NCBI RefSeq assembly: GCF_001186125.1
Contig: NW_014040199.1
Span: 13,953-46,050 of the forward strand
Reading direction: 5' to 3'
Length of the DNA stretch: 32,098 nt
Source: Sphaeroforma arctica JP610
Taxonomy: Eukaryota; Opisthokonta; Ichthyosporea; Ichthyophonida
This document shows, one piece after another, positions 11,696-23,297 of this stretch (its first letter is position 1; the number at the start of each line of letters is the position of its first letter). A program made the translations under genes and the position numbers. The notes beneath the pieces were generated by a model. That model saw only the letters and a program-made list of their open reading frames with translations, ran no database searches and was not told where the DNA came from.

Positions 11696-14600
11696 ATATG
11701 AGAGTATGCCTACTCGAAACTAGCTCAAAGTATCGAATATTTAGTTGTTTGCGTAAAAGCGAAAACGAGCGTGAATATAAACCAATATATGTGCATATTT
11801 TTAGATAGAAATTGCATATATTTCCACATTTTGATGCTTCTATTCTATGAATACATGTGAAGATATACTAATTCAGTATGCGTATATATTGACGTTAATT
11901 TGCAAACAGGTAGTTTTACTACTAAAAATAATATCTGATAACGCAATTCTACAGTTTACCTACCTCACTCGTCAACATTCTGCGGACCAGTTCCATGTAG
12001 GTTGACATGTGCTTCTGTACCCCATTGAATAGTTTAAGTCGCAGATCTTTCTGAGAAACAACATTCGCCACTTCACCATCGGCTGTTAGTGTCGTCACAG
12101 CGCCTACAGAACTCTGCCGTTCCATATTTGTAGATTTTGCATTGCCACTATATATATTCGTGTCGACTGGTCTGAGAAATATTTTGACGTATTCTGCAAT
12201 GATGAAGTGCAAAGGTGGTATATAATGGTTCCAAAATCAGTCGTGTGTTGGTCGATTTCATCCGTTTCTGGATTTTGTATTCGATCAGATCCACTGTGGC
12301 ACACGCAGAGAAAAATTCCTGAAATACGAGGTAGTAAATTACATTCGTACATGATCCTGAATATTAATACATGTATATTATCTATTTAAGTAGATGGGAT
12401 TTTGCGAAAGTTACAAGCAAAACCCGAGCCGCCTGACAAGAGTCTACAAAATAGTTTCTTAACATACCTCGAATAAATTCCTTAACAGCGTGCAGGTAGC
12501 GAGTGTTGCAGAAATCGAGGAACTCTTCCGGCTTCTGTACAACACAGAAGTTTCACGATTGATCATGAGAATAACACTGAATACTTTCCTTCAACATGCA
12601 TGAAGCTAAGATTGATTTAAAACGCTGTACATGAGAAGGATAAAGCTCATGGGATGTCGTCTCCAGATTAGAGAAGCAAACGTGTGTCATTTTCTTAGGG
12701 AACAAGAATTTCGAACCGAATGACGATACAATGAAGATCAATGCATGAATTGGAATATTCAAAGTTCCGTGTGACGTACCGCTGCGTCTTCTGAACTTAG
12801 GTTCTCCAGCTTAGTCTCCATAGTCTTCACATAGACTGCTAACCATTCATCGGTACGCTTTAGGAAACTGAAAACGATGTACGCGGTTAATTAGTTGTTA
12901 CATTTTATACAATGTTTGCATATTAAAAATTTGCATATATTGCGTTCGAAACCAGAACTGACAGGTATGTTAGTCAACGAAGCACAGATACTAGATAGAA
13001 CGAGTGTACTAGATATCTCATATACTCTGATCATTGGATAGCAAACAATATTCCCTTAGTCAGTTTGATGACTAAGTGCTCTTCAAAATAATCTTGAACA
13101 TCGCACCAATATGCATTCGAGAGTGGAAATTTCAGAAGCTGTATTTATATTTATATACAGATGAGCCGGAAAGCGCATAAATACTAATGCCGGTGTGCAA
13201 TTACAAACCTGTGTACGTATGTGACAAAGTGGCCGATGAGGAAGTGCAAAACTATGAAAAGTATTCGTGAAGTATAAAACGTGAATTGAGTTGTGCGATA
13301 CGCTTATCTGTCGTTTTCTTAGTCAAGTTCCCTAAATAATACATGGTGTCCGACTGGATGTAGCCCTGTGTGCGGTGTGAAGTGCAGAGTGTATACGCCT
13401 GTCATAGTAAGTTGTGACACTACAACGTATATTAGCCAAAAAGCACTCAGAGATTTTGTTCGGATGTGATCAAAAGTAGACAGATCTGAGCTCTCAATCC
13501 ACGATTCAATTACAAAGTTATGTAGTTATATCACACAAGTGTCATCCAAATATCGATATCAAAATATATAACATTTTCAATAATCGTTGCTTCACTCTAG
13601 CCAGGTGCGTGTTAGTTTTAACATAGCGAAATCTCTTCATTGTGGCAAAATATGCGGAACTTGATGAATTTGCCGAACCTTGTTGAGAGCTCATCAATTG
13701 TTCCTTCTTCTAGCACGACCAGCAGCTCGAAAGATTCTGACAGCTCAGCATATGATATTAACTGTAATTAACAGCCAGAAAAAGTACAATGCATTGAGTA
13801 TGATGTTACAATAGTGAGTGAAGACAATTATAACGAAACAAGCAGAGCTAGGATAGTACCTGTGTACACAAGTAGCTCTAGTCTTGGGGCAATTAGCAAC
13901 GGTATTGAGAGGGATGACATTTATAGCCCGATGTGGAACTCAAGTGATATTAACTACACTCATATTCGCACAATCCGCTCGTAAATTGTACACAGAACCA
14001 TCATACTCTTTGCAATCGGAAACTGTCCGCTCAGGTGTGCATAAGTCAAACATTTATACATCATGTAAGTATGTAGGTGTGTTGGTGTTCGAAAAGATCA
14101 ATGACTGTACATATGCCAATAACGAACACAGTGTAGCATTTCGACAATTTTTGCATGAATAAATCAAGCTATGTTGCCTTTGACTTCATCAACGCAACAG
14201 CAAGCTGAAATAGTGCATGGCATCATAGAGTTAAGAAGGTAGAGTTGACCTTTTGTATAGCAGGAGAAGTGGTCACAGTAGGCACTATTCGATTAAGCAA
14301 CAATGGCGGTACAGCATACTGATGATTTTATACCAATCTTGAAATGATTATATTGTATTCCTGCGCAATACAATCAAAATCGAACACAGGCGCACAGTAC
14401 TGAACTCCAAGCACATACAAACTATACTACGGATTTGTAACGGTAATATTCGTTGAATATTAAAGTTCTCACATACCGTAGGGTCCAAAAGCCGCTCTTG
14501 TAATAGCGCTATTAAATTTGTAATAGATAGGTTGCACTCCGACCGGATACCCTGGAATGAGGGCAAGTGTTCGTAGCGGCCCAGGATGGCATGAGATTTG

Positions 14601-17600
14601 GAATAGTACCTGCATGTATTGCGTGGACAAAAGTGAAAGGTTCAGTATTCAATTCCCTAATATACTTTTATGGTACGCTATGCGACAAAAGCTCTAATTA
14701 AATACATAAGACTACCTCTCTAGAATACAATCATCCAGAATACCGCACAGCTGGTGAATATAAGAAAGTCACAAATAAAATGAATGTAGTCCATAACTTT
14801 GAAGCTGTAATCTAGAACCTGTAGCAAAATCAAACGTGAAAGGAGAAATGCTTGACGAATGTTGGTGAACTTTCCAGCGGACAATAACAATAACGCACAT
14901 TGCACTAAGTTTAGCAGACTACAAAGGTAGAAGGCGGCGGCACCACACCGACGTATCAACCATGCTATGCGGAATCCTTTATTTCCTGTCCTTAATTTTT
15001 TGGGGTAGTTTAAAAAGTGTTTCAAGTACATGAAACGAAAAATAAATCCTTCTAACGGTACATACAGCTATACAAATGACAATATCTTCTACAATCACTT
15101 AAGATGCAATACTCAACAATGCGTACGAATATTTGCCAGCAAGTCTGTATAACACACAAGAGGACTACACGCTACACTTGAATAGCATAAATATGTGTAT
15201 GCACCAACACAGCAGTTCAAGTACGCCCCTACCTGACGGCTTGCCTATACGCTTTGATCTCCACGCATCGCTTCAATCTCGAAGGCAGCTCAAATAAAAA
15301 TTGGAGTTTTTTTAACAGTAGATGTACGCCACTGAGTTGTGAGAGCGATCGTCGGTTTGTGTCGAGTGTTGAGTGTATAGTTTCCCTGAGATCCATGATG
15401 GAGTCCATGTTCTCCTACAATACAATCATGAATGAGTTCAGGGTAGATTAGCTTGTAAATTTATGCACAGCAAAGGCTCTCTCGTTGATTGAATGATTGC
15501 TGGAGCGATTGTTCACAATGTATATGTACATAGAGTACACTCAATTTTTGAAGATTAAGATTACTATCTGCCCTCTACGTAAGCCAACATGTCGGACAAG
15601 AATCACACAATACAGTTATACTTCATGTCTACGATTAATGGACGGCTGCCAATTGAACAATTATCCAAGATCTCAACATTTTAACTATCGACACAAGTGG
15701 CATATATGGTAGAAATATAATACAGTCCGCAGAAGTAGAGAGTGGGCGTGGTGGACAGCAGGTAAAACATAGCAAAAAATGTGCTCATCATCAGCGAATA
15801 GTAAATGGGGATCAGTAATCAAAACAGATGCTTCTCACAAGGTGTAGCAATTAATGGCTTAAACTACGGCCCAAGCCGATAATTACATATAGAAATATAG
15901 AATTCTAGAATTCTAGAGACATAGGTAGTCCCCGGCTCTATCACGTTGCAACCCAGTTTTGGTTAGTTTGGATAATAATAAAAACAAACGTGAGGCAGCA
16001 GTCTTATTCGTGACTACTAATCAAATTGGGAACTACAAATCTGACTGAGTTGACGCAACAGTAATCTGATATAGCAACTCATTCATTCTTGAGTGGCTGT
16101 AGTTCATCATCTACCACAACTGATGGGACAGGCAGGCGAGCAGATTTGCAATATTATTCTTCACCTTCTGTATCGGTCATGCTGCTCGTTTGATGTGTCA
16201 TTCACACTTCCACGATTTTAGACACTCAGTTCATTGTAGTGCGTGTGTGTTTCATGCAATGAATCGATAACTTAGTCGTCCTCAAACCGAATATTAAAGA
16301 ACTTCCTCAGATTAACAGCGGACGTATACACTTAAGAAGTATGTGTGTACATGAATATCAGAGTGATGACTCACTCCCCTGTAGCCAAACTTATTATTGA
16401 TGAGGTACAGTGTTTCACTACGATGGATAATGATGCCAATAGTGTAGATGAAGGTAAACCAATGTACATGGATGGTGAATGCTGGGCAACTGTATAGTAT
16501 TTCGATGCACAGATATCCCTGAGTTCTAAATTTGTGTTTGTCTAAGGCTCGTCAATCACCGCTGATAGGCGACATTATAGGCCAGCTGCGATTGTTGTCT
16601 CTGTGGCTACCGCAACACGCCGGAGGAGGGTCATGTACACCAATCTATCGTTTGAGGTGTGTCGATTGCTGATCTTAATGCTCAACGAACAGAAATTATA
16701 CAATTGTTGGAGCTGGGAGGCAATTCCCACACTATAGCCTGCTTCGGGTGATAGCAGAACACCCTTTAATTAAGAACAACTAAATAGGTTCTATTGGTGA
16801 AAAGCCTCAACTAGTGTTGTATAATATATAACAATCGCATCCGGTTAAATCCTAGATACCGAGTTTTTTCAAGTTCCGGATTTTACAACTCAATTAGATG
16901 AGGAAGACTTAAAATATTCCACCGTTGTATGCTATATGTACGACTAGATCGTATCATAAGCACAACAAAGCAATTTGAATTCGAGCTGAACAAAGTCGAT
17001 GCACAACACAGCAAACTCAACAAGAGTGCGATTCATTTCAGATGGTTGGCATTTTGTACATTAGCTTGCCAATACAAAAGTTTGGGACCCACCTGCACAT
17101 TGATCATTTCGGTCTCCATCAGTTCAAACTTGCCTTTCATCTGTCGACGTGAAATATAATATAGATTTTAATAGATGTGTAGAAAGTCGACATTGTTTGG
17201 AATACAGCTGCAATGCTCATACCTTTAGTCTAAGAAATTTCAAATAATTATACCGGTGCGAAAAACTATTTTAAACTTAAAAGGAGAAAAGCTGCATACC
17301 TTCAACCAAAATTCTGGCGATAGACAAATTGAGTATATAAGAAAAACAAGTACGACACTCTCATGATACTGTTTTACTTTGGTACCATTGGATGAACAAG
17401 ATGAACAAAAAATAGGCTATGGCATTTTTTTAACTACACTTGGACATCCTTGTGCATCGAAAGTCGTGTATATCGGCCGCGGCTGCACTACTTGATCACG
17501 TATATGTTACTTTCTACTGAAAACGTAGCGATTCACGTGAGCGCAGCGGCTCAGTACTATGCTAATGCGTAACTATGTGTAGCAATCCATAGAATGCACA

Positions 17601-18987
17601 CAATCCCCAAAACAAATTCTCTAATTGGTCCCATCTATGACTGGATAATAAATGACTTCGAACGTGCATCGTACCTGTCTGATTGTATCCGTCGCGCTGA
17701 TGAACTTGTTGTAATTTTCGTACACCAGTGTCTGTACATCACTGTCCAAAGATCGTATCTCTTCAGGAAGTATCGTTGCAATGGAAGATAAGAAAGTTTA
17801 AGTGCTTTAACGCTTAGCGAATTGGAGTTTATATTGAGAAATCGAATCACTCAATAGAAGTATACGAGTGTAGACTCGCCTCTGGCCGTTTTGTAGCCAT
17901 GTTTGATATACTAAAATAGAAAAGATTAGAGAGAACTAATTACCTCTTATCGCTCCACGATTGTTTTCTACCGAGGGCACTCGTGCAACCTTTAAAAAAG
18001 TATTAAACCCAAACCCATTCCCTCTCATAAATATAAATGTGAAAAAAATTATCAGACAGAAAATTGCATGAAGTGCAGGTGAAGTTAGTCAACATCAGTC
18101 CGAGTCCACATCATTAGACGCAACGTGACGCTAAAATACGTGGATACCATGGTGAAATTATAACAGAACGCGTACATACCATTGACAAACATATTCTCCG
18201 TATCTGCTAGTTGGCTGACAGTGCTCTCGTATAGGATCTTCTTCAAGTACATATCAGGATCGAAGTCGGGCCCGTCTGCAACGAAGTTATAGAAAGCGGT
18301 GAGCGCAAAAAAAAAGCACTTGGTCTGTACATGCCTCGCGCTGAGATATGGCTAGGATTCCATGCAAAATCACACTCAAAACTCTTTGATCACTCTCGAA
18401 AAGCTTTGAAGGTCGGAATCTATGAATCACAGTCATATGTGCCATTTATGTTCCATTTTGAAAGTGGTTCAGCATAGACTGATGAAAATGCTTCGAGCAC
18501 CTCTGTAGAAAAAATTATCAAAGGCGTGTACTGCGGGTATTCCGAGTATGCATTTACTAAGCGCAATCCCCTTGGGTTTCGAACCAGTGAAATTATAGAT
18601 ATATGAATGCTGTTTCTGACTACTGTATAATCCATTTAGGTTCGACCACTATACATTTACACTGCACATATACGCAACAAAGGCCCTTGGGACTGCATAT
18701 GTCAACCTAGACGAATATCTAGATAGATGAGTGTGTACTCAGGGTAGACTGTACGTACATATACACGTTTAAATCAGTTGTGTTCACGATTCTTAAGCAC
18801 GCTCATACATCAATCCATCAATCTGAATGTTTACCTTTGCGTGAACCTAATTCCGTACCCGCGTGTGGACGCACAGTTTATACCAAACCCGATTAATAAT
18901 GAAATATTTCAACGTTGATTGAAAATTAAATACTTGTGCAAAGTATAATTTTATATTACACTATTTATATATACCTCAGATATGTGA

Positions 18988-19068
<81 letters not shown>

Positions 19069-21479
19069 GCATTATATGAAAAATATAGAAGTATATGAAA
19101 AATACACAATTACAAAGATATAGCAATATACGCTGTATGTATAACTACATATGCATTTAAATACATGCAAGAGTACCATAATTCATGACAGAGACTTCCG
19201 GTTTCGTACAATATACCTTCGAATTGAAGTACATAGTCACATTAAAGAATATGCTCTTTAGTTTATAGAAAACAGACTTATATTCATCAAATTTAAACAC
19301 AACTCAGTATAAATAGTTTGTAATTAAAACCTAAACTGACAATATACGAACTTTGACTCGCTATAACACGTATAGAAGATAAAATAGAAAGAAGTTGGAT
19401 AAACTCTTTCACAAACAAAAACATGAGTTTAACTAAACAGGTACATACNNNNNNNNNNNNNNNNNNNNATGTTTGTATATATAAATATATATTTATATAT
19501 ATATATATATATTATTTATTTTAGTACAAAGATACGATATCGAAAAGTTGTATGCATACATCAGATATTCAACAGCGAGTCTACTGTATAAACTTATGAG
19601 ACTTACCCACGTCCAACGGATCGATACAAAGATACGATATCGAAAAGTTGTATGCATACATCAGATATTCAACAGCGAGTCTACTGTATAAACTTATGAG
19701 ACTTACCCACGTCCAACGGATCGATACGCTCTTTCGCTTTACGAACGTCGGGACTTGGCGATGCATCTCCGTAGTATTGTGCTAAAAGGCCTCGCCGTTT
19801 CTTCCTTGTCACTTTAGTTTCAGCTCCTAGTAGATGATTGTCAGCAAATGTATCATCTACTGAATTTTCAGGCAATTTGTCTTCTAAATATATTCTTGTT
19901 AATGCTTTGACAATGTTCAAGTGTAGTGGCACATCCAACAGATTCAAACGATGAGGATGTGGAATAAAATTGTTTTGACACCATGATCATGTCTCAGGTC
20001 AGTCACCTGGGTGTTGAAGTATTAACTGTGATGTGGGAGCTGTTAGACAAGATAAATACTGGATGCTGCTAGCGTGCAAAAAAAACTTAGAAGCGCAATT
20101 AAAGTCGCAATGATCGAATACTATGCTAGAGCTTTTGTCTTTAAACAAATATCACCACTTGAATACATATAGACTGCACATCTTCAGATTCCTGAGACGT
20201 CTGATGTCTCTACATTCAAAATTTTCTCTACGTACTTATGAGTAAAGTACACACTGCATTTCGACACTTTTAAGTTCTTAATACACCTGCAAATACGTTC
20301 AGGTTTGGATCTTTCTTTTCTTTAGCGTCCTATATTACACTAAAATGTTCCTTTTTTAGACATCTGATTACGATATATCTGCATCATATTGTTAGTGTAA
20401 GCTCTGATTGGGATAGTGAGAATGCTCCATACGTGACATAGTAGCACATCCAGATGAACATATGTACCCGCGTGTAACTACCAAGTGCCGATCTATAAAC
20501 GCCCATCACACTTGTAATGCAATATTGTAAGATTGAAATACGCGCATTATCTGGCGAAGATCTAGTGCAACTGTAGAGTTGATATGACCAAAACCGTCTT
20601 TTTGTTCATGCTTGCTTATAACGTAACTACACCCGTGCTATTTGTAAAATGTTCGGCTTTGCTATTTCGAGTGTAAATCTAACAATAAGTGACTATCATC
20701 CGCGCCATAATTCATACACGTAATTTTTTTGAATGATAGATAACATAAGCGACTACCACCAATCCAGGCGTTTTGACCCGCAAAATTAGTTCAATGGTTC
20801 AGATATGAACGCTTATATGATCATGTTGTCTTGACGCTGCATGCGTTCTTTCTTCGAACATAATAGTCGTTATATTTGTGTACAGTTCTTGTGTTGCGAT
20901 TAAAACAAGTAGGGATACACGCATACGTATATGGAGCAGTGAATATTGATCGTGCAATTCAGCTTAAAGTTCCAAAAAAAGAGCGTGCTCAAGCAAGTGC
21001 TGCCTTGAATTGAATTGAGCGACTTTGACGCACAGGGTGCGTAGAATTTTCTTCCAGGCATCGTATACAATCACAGCTTACTGAATGTAAAATTATAGTA
21101 TTTACGGACGCCATTCACCACTAGTGATAGTTATAAGCACCTTATGCGAATATTGGCCAATGCGCTGAAGAGGCTGAAACCGTATTAGTAGCATAACTCT
21201 AACGAGATCGCATACTTGTCGGGTAAAAAAAAATCGCAACATACAACACCAGATCAAAATGCATACATATCTACGATACTACTTCTGAATTTCAAGCCGC
21301 CACGCGATATAACTTGGTCACCTACCGTCGTCTCCACCATTTCGGACACTCCTAGGGGAAGGAGACCTGCTGGAGTTGTAGTTCGAATTGTTTGCACTTG
21401 GTCCAATGATGATCGGACTGGGCTTAGCAGTACTAGACGAAGCTGCATGGTTTTGACGCGTGCTTTGGTGGAAAGCCAT
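5380..21479 (-). CDS. VPS51: VPS51 homologue, GARP/EARP tethering-complex subunit, 20 exons
   Basis: Exons from 5' to 3': 21326-21479, 19707-19826, 18180-18275, 17675-17760, 17093-17140, 15233-15414, 14477-14609, 13679-13761, 12780-12867, 12468-12534, 11964-12193, 10553-10909, 9341-9463, 8214-8471, 8031-8090, 7190-7269, 6469-6605, 6174-6258, 5718-5805, 5380-5481. All have GT-AG borders; the sum is 2577 nt, or 858 codons plus stop (human VPS51 is 782). Hallmarks are [69 protein letters not shown] and MFAERIVIF. The family forms GARP with VPS52/53/54 (or EARP with VPS50), tethering endosome-derived carriers at the trans-Golgi; its N-terminus binds a SNARE in yeast and human. Least certain are the first exon, the left border of 8214-8471 and the last exon. 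Confidence 0.95.
7402..7549. repeat. 74-bp tandem duplication (two copies)
   Basis: Copies at 7402-7475 and 7476-7549 differ at only a few positions. Both lie in VPS51 intron 15 (between exons 8031-8090 and 7190-7269). No coding or splice signal of the gene is affected. Confidence 0.95.
10553..10909 (-). CDS. VPS51: VPS51 exon 12, longest exon, with acidic insert
   Basis: These 119 codons run in phase between acceptor gtttacag and donor gtatgt. They align with the middle helical region of VPS51 ([18 protein letters not shown]). A strongly acidic low-complexity insert ([19 protein letters not shown]) interrupts the helices near residue 500 and helps explain why the protein is longer than the human one. 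Confidence 0.85.
11565..11698. repeat. Compound AT/GT/AC microsatellite
   Basis: An AT tract runs into a GT tract (about 11599-11635), then AC units and imperfect AT. It lies in the VPS51 intron between exons 11964-12193 and 10553-10909. A GT-type tract followed by its complement could form a hairpin. Confidence 0.95.
15233..15414 (-). CDS. VPS51: VPS51 exon 6, [11 protein letters not shown] block
   Basis: It reads [20 protein letters not shown] followed by [12 protein letters not shown], a block almost identical to human VPS51. The acceptor is attgtag, the donor gtaggg, and the exon ends with two bases that complete Arg at the start of 14477-14609. Confidence 0.97.
15415..17092. other. VPS51 intron 5, 1.7 kb, with plus-strand coding-looking scraps
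   Basis: One of the longest introns of the gene. On the plus strand 16366-16497 is open from an ATG to a TAG and reads [12 protein letters not shown] then an acidic segment. Around 16540-16680 short frames rich in Arg follow. This could be a decayed mobile-element helicase or transposase, but the match is too short to name. The rest is AT-rich with no recognised feature, apart from a short palindromic tattctagaattctaga-like run near 15900. Confidence 0.3.
17093..18275 (-). CDS. VPS51: VPS51 exons 3-5, conserved N-terminal core
   Basis: Exons 18180-18275, 17675-17760 and 17093-17140. They read [36 protein letters not shown] with [12 protein letters not shown], and [12 protein letters not shown]. 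This is the most conserved block of the family (Pfam Vps51/EXO84/COG1 N-terminal helix) and matches animal and plant VPS51 nearly residue for residue. It forms the start of the coiled-coil that assembles the four-subunit complex. Confidence 0.97.
18986..19066. repeat. AT then GT compound microsatellite
   Basis: A short AT tract is followed by about 30 GT units, in the VPS51 intron between exons 2 and 3. Confidence 0.95.
19449..19468. other. Scaffold gap of 20 Ns
   Basis: Twenty consecutive N in VPS51 intron 2, about 55 bp from an exact tandem duplication. The round number suggests a placeholder of unknown true length. Confidence 0.99.
19525..19727. repeat. Exact 100-bp tandem duplication over a VPS51 splice donor
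   Basis: The sequence from 19525 repeats with a period of exactly 100 bp and no visible mismatch through 19727. Each copy holds the last bases of VPS51 exon 2 and its gtaagt donor. The copy next to the exon body (donor at 19706) gives the in-phase transcript. Use of the distal copy would add 100 nt and shift the frame. The gap nearby and the round period make an assembly artefact a real possibility. Confidence 0.97.
19707..19826 (-). CDS. VPS51: VPS51 exon 2, [11 protein letters not shown] motif
   Basis: It encodes [14 protein letters not shown], conserved just after the start of VPS51 proteins, then a charged segment ending IDPLDV. The donor gtaagt is perfect. A second in-phase acceptor would begin the exon at 19859 and add eleven residues. 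The exon's last bases and its donor lie inside an exact 100-bp tandem duplication, so a second copy of the donor exists 100 bp downstream. Confidence 0.85.
19827..21325. other. VPS51 intron 1, no other feature seen
   Basis: 1.5 kb of AT-rich sequence between the proposed first and second exons. It has no long frame, no repeat that I could recognise and no RNA gene. Another 5' exon could be hidden here if the proposed exon 1 is wrong. Confidence 0.4.
21326..21479 (-). CDS. VPS51: VPS51 exon 1, low-complexity N-terminus with start codon
   Basis: ATG at 21479-21477 sits in a good context (GCACCATGG). The 51 codons are rich in Ser, Asn and Pro ([16 protein letters not shown]) and look disordered, as VPS51 N-termini often are. 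The donor is gtaggt, and the exon ends with one base that fits the phase of exon 2. Exon 2 has no usable in-frame ATG, so an upstream exon is needed. The assignment rests on phase and context, not on conservation. Confidence 0.65.
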
Positions 21480-21722
21480 GGTGCATCGTATCAGCGTTCA
21501 GTCAGCAGCAGATATAACTACTAACCAAAAAGATATATATATTTATCATACCTGTGACAAGAAATAATATTATTTACATAAATACATATATACTCATCAA
21601 CAATATATAATAATGTAAATAAATAAATATTCTAAAAAACGATACTCTTTTAATCCTAAAACCCAGACAACCCAAGAAATTGCAGTTCACGCAGTACAGG
21701 AAAAAGTAGAAACAAGAAGGCT

Positions 21723-22118
21723 ATGGAAATACCCTTGTGTAAAATGATAGGGATCAAACGTCAAATTACTTACAAAACTCATTGCTGGTTGAAGTCTACA
21801 TATCTATCGGAAAGTTCGTCGATTAACTACGCAGCCGATTACTCGAAGACAATAAAAGATGATGCGAAACGCGACATCGATAGTATTGTGAGTATATTTG
21901 AATCTTATTGTTCTATAGCTGATCCAGTCTATCATCCAAGTGACAGCGAAACAGCGGAAATAACAGAAGAGTGGATAGACATATCTGCAATTTTGCAGAT
22001 TAGTATTATAGACGGGATAATGACTACGGAGGAAGCCATTAATATCGAGAATACGGGTATTTTCAGTGCGGGTTGTGCTTTGTTGACTTCACGAGAAAAT
22101 AATCTTCCTAAAGAATAA
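21723..22118 (+). CDS. Hypothetical protein, 131 codons
   Basis: An unbroken frame with ATG at 21723 and TAA, about 240 bp from the VPS51 start and divergent from it. The product is acidic and mostly helical in appearance, with DPVYHPSDSETAEITEEW in the middle, a loop type often seen in element-encoded or disordered proteins. No known domain is visible. An ORF this long is unusual in this AT-rich background, but it could still be chance or a mobile-element relic. It could also be one exon of a larger gene. Confidence 0.4.
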   Translation: MEIPLCKMIGIKRQITYKTHCWLKSTYLSESSSINYAADYSKTIKDDAKRDIDSIVSIFESYCSIADPVYHPSDSETAEITEEWIDISAILQISIIDGIMTTEEAINIENTGIFSAGCALLTSRENNLPKE

Positions 22119-23297
22119 TGCTGAACCATCGAATATATTTACTCCTCTGCAGCTGGAGATCAATACTCAACGCAAACAATACGCCAGATGAGTACACACA
22201 AATCAAACGCTATTAAGAGCTCAACATTATAAAGATATATGAAGCTACAATATCTCCATAGATGTCCTATGGAGCCAACTCAGTACTGGGCTGGGTTGGT
22301 CCTGACTCACACAAAGGTGTCTACCTCTTTCGTTAAAAAAAAAGAGGTTTGACTGTACCGCCTCTTGACTGATGACTCGTTCATTTTAGAATTGACATTA
22401 TCTGGGTACTTCAATATTGCGTGAAGTGGCTCTTTTAGGTATAATACCCTGTGACTAGATTTCCGGTACTCCGATAGACCAACAAGAAAGTGACCAATTA
22501 AAAAATCTTCTACCCGTAAGATCGGCATTCGTTGTTTTATAGTAGTTTTATTTTGAACCAACTAAATATATAATAGACTAAGGCTGACGATCGGGTGAGG
22601 CTCTGTGATATATCTTCGACATGCAAATCACTTGTTTCGAGGTCAGACGCTCAATCCATAATGAAGCAGACATGTACTGTTCCGAAGCACGTCATCACGG
22701 ACACGTACATTCCGTTTGTATCCTTGCTGTGTGTGCGACTAAGAGGCACGAGGCGCGACATTAGTCTTATATCGGATGCCGGATAATTACCCGTTCGCTT
22801 GATTGTTTCAGAATGATACCCTACATAAGGCAAAGGGATGAAAGAGAAGGTGGGACGGCTATGGGTGTACAAAGGGAATAGGATGAATACTATGACCAGA
22901 ATATACTTCTCATATACCCAAAAAAAAAACCCCCCCCCTCGGGTTTTCCGTATAGAAGTACTACATCCGGGGAGTGGGGTGTTTCACCCTCTTCCCGGAA
23001 GTACATAGTGCCCGATTGTTGAAAAAATAGAGTACTCCTGAAAAACATTCTTTGGTTCCACAAATAACGTAGTTCCAAATTTCAGGATTAACATATAAGG
23101 CTTCTGTGTGTCAACTGGCATTGCCGTAGCACCGATGACAGACCCCCATTGAAGAGATAATCGGCAGTATTGGGAGGCCGAAATGAACTGTAGGATTTTA
23201 ACGATGGTTGATGTACGTGATGTCGGCCACCGTTGATTCTGGTATATTATGGCTGCAGCATGACTGAGCTAATTTACGACGAAATCCAGAGCACAGA
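22119..23297. other. Region with short frames and a hairpin, no supported gene
   Basis: A minus-strand frame at 22307-22561 (containing MPILRVEDFLIGHFLVGLSE) and another at 22890-23078 are open but show no family match and no splice context. The region also holds an A10-C9 tract at 22920-22938 and an imperfect inverted repeat. It may be the remains of a small mobile element. Confidence 0.3.
22955..23010. repeat. Imperfect inverted repeat (hairpin)
   Basis: Arms 22967-22981 (ccggggagtggggtg) and 22985-22998 (caccctcttcccgg) pair imperfectly around a three-base loop. The flanks (agtactacat and aagtacatag) extend the dyad weakly. It is GC-rich in an AT-rich setting and follows an A10-C9 tract, which suggests inserted sequence. 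Confidence 0.6.

Noticed and set aside
12104-12352. 82-codon minus-strand frame as a VPS51 exon
   Set aside because: It is out of phase with the exon before it. Splicing from 12468 to the pyrimidine-rich acceptor at 12193 keeps the frame and gives a better VPS51 alignment, so most of this frame is intron.
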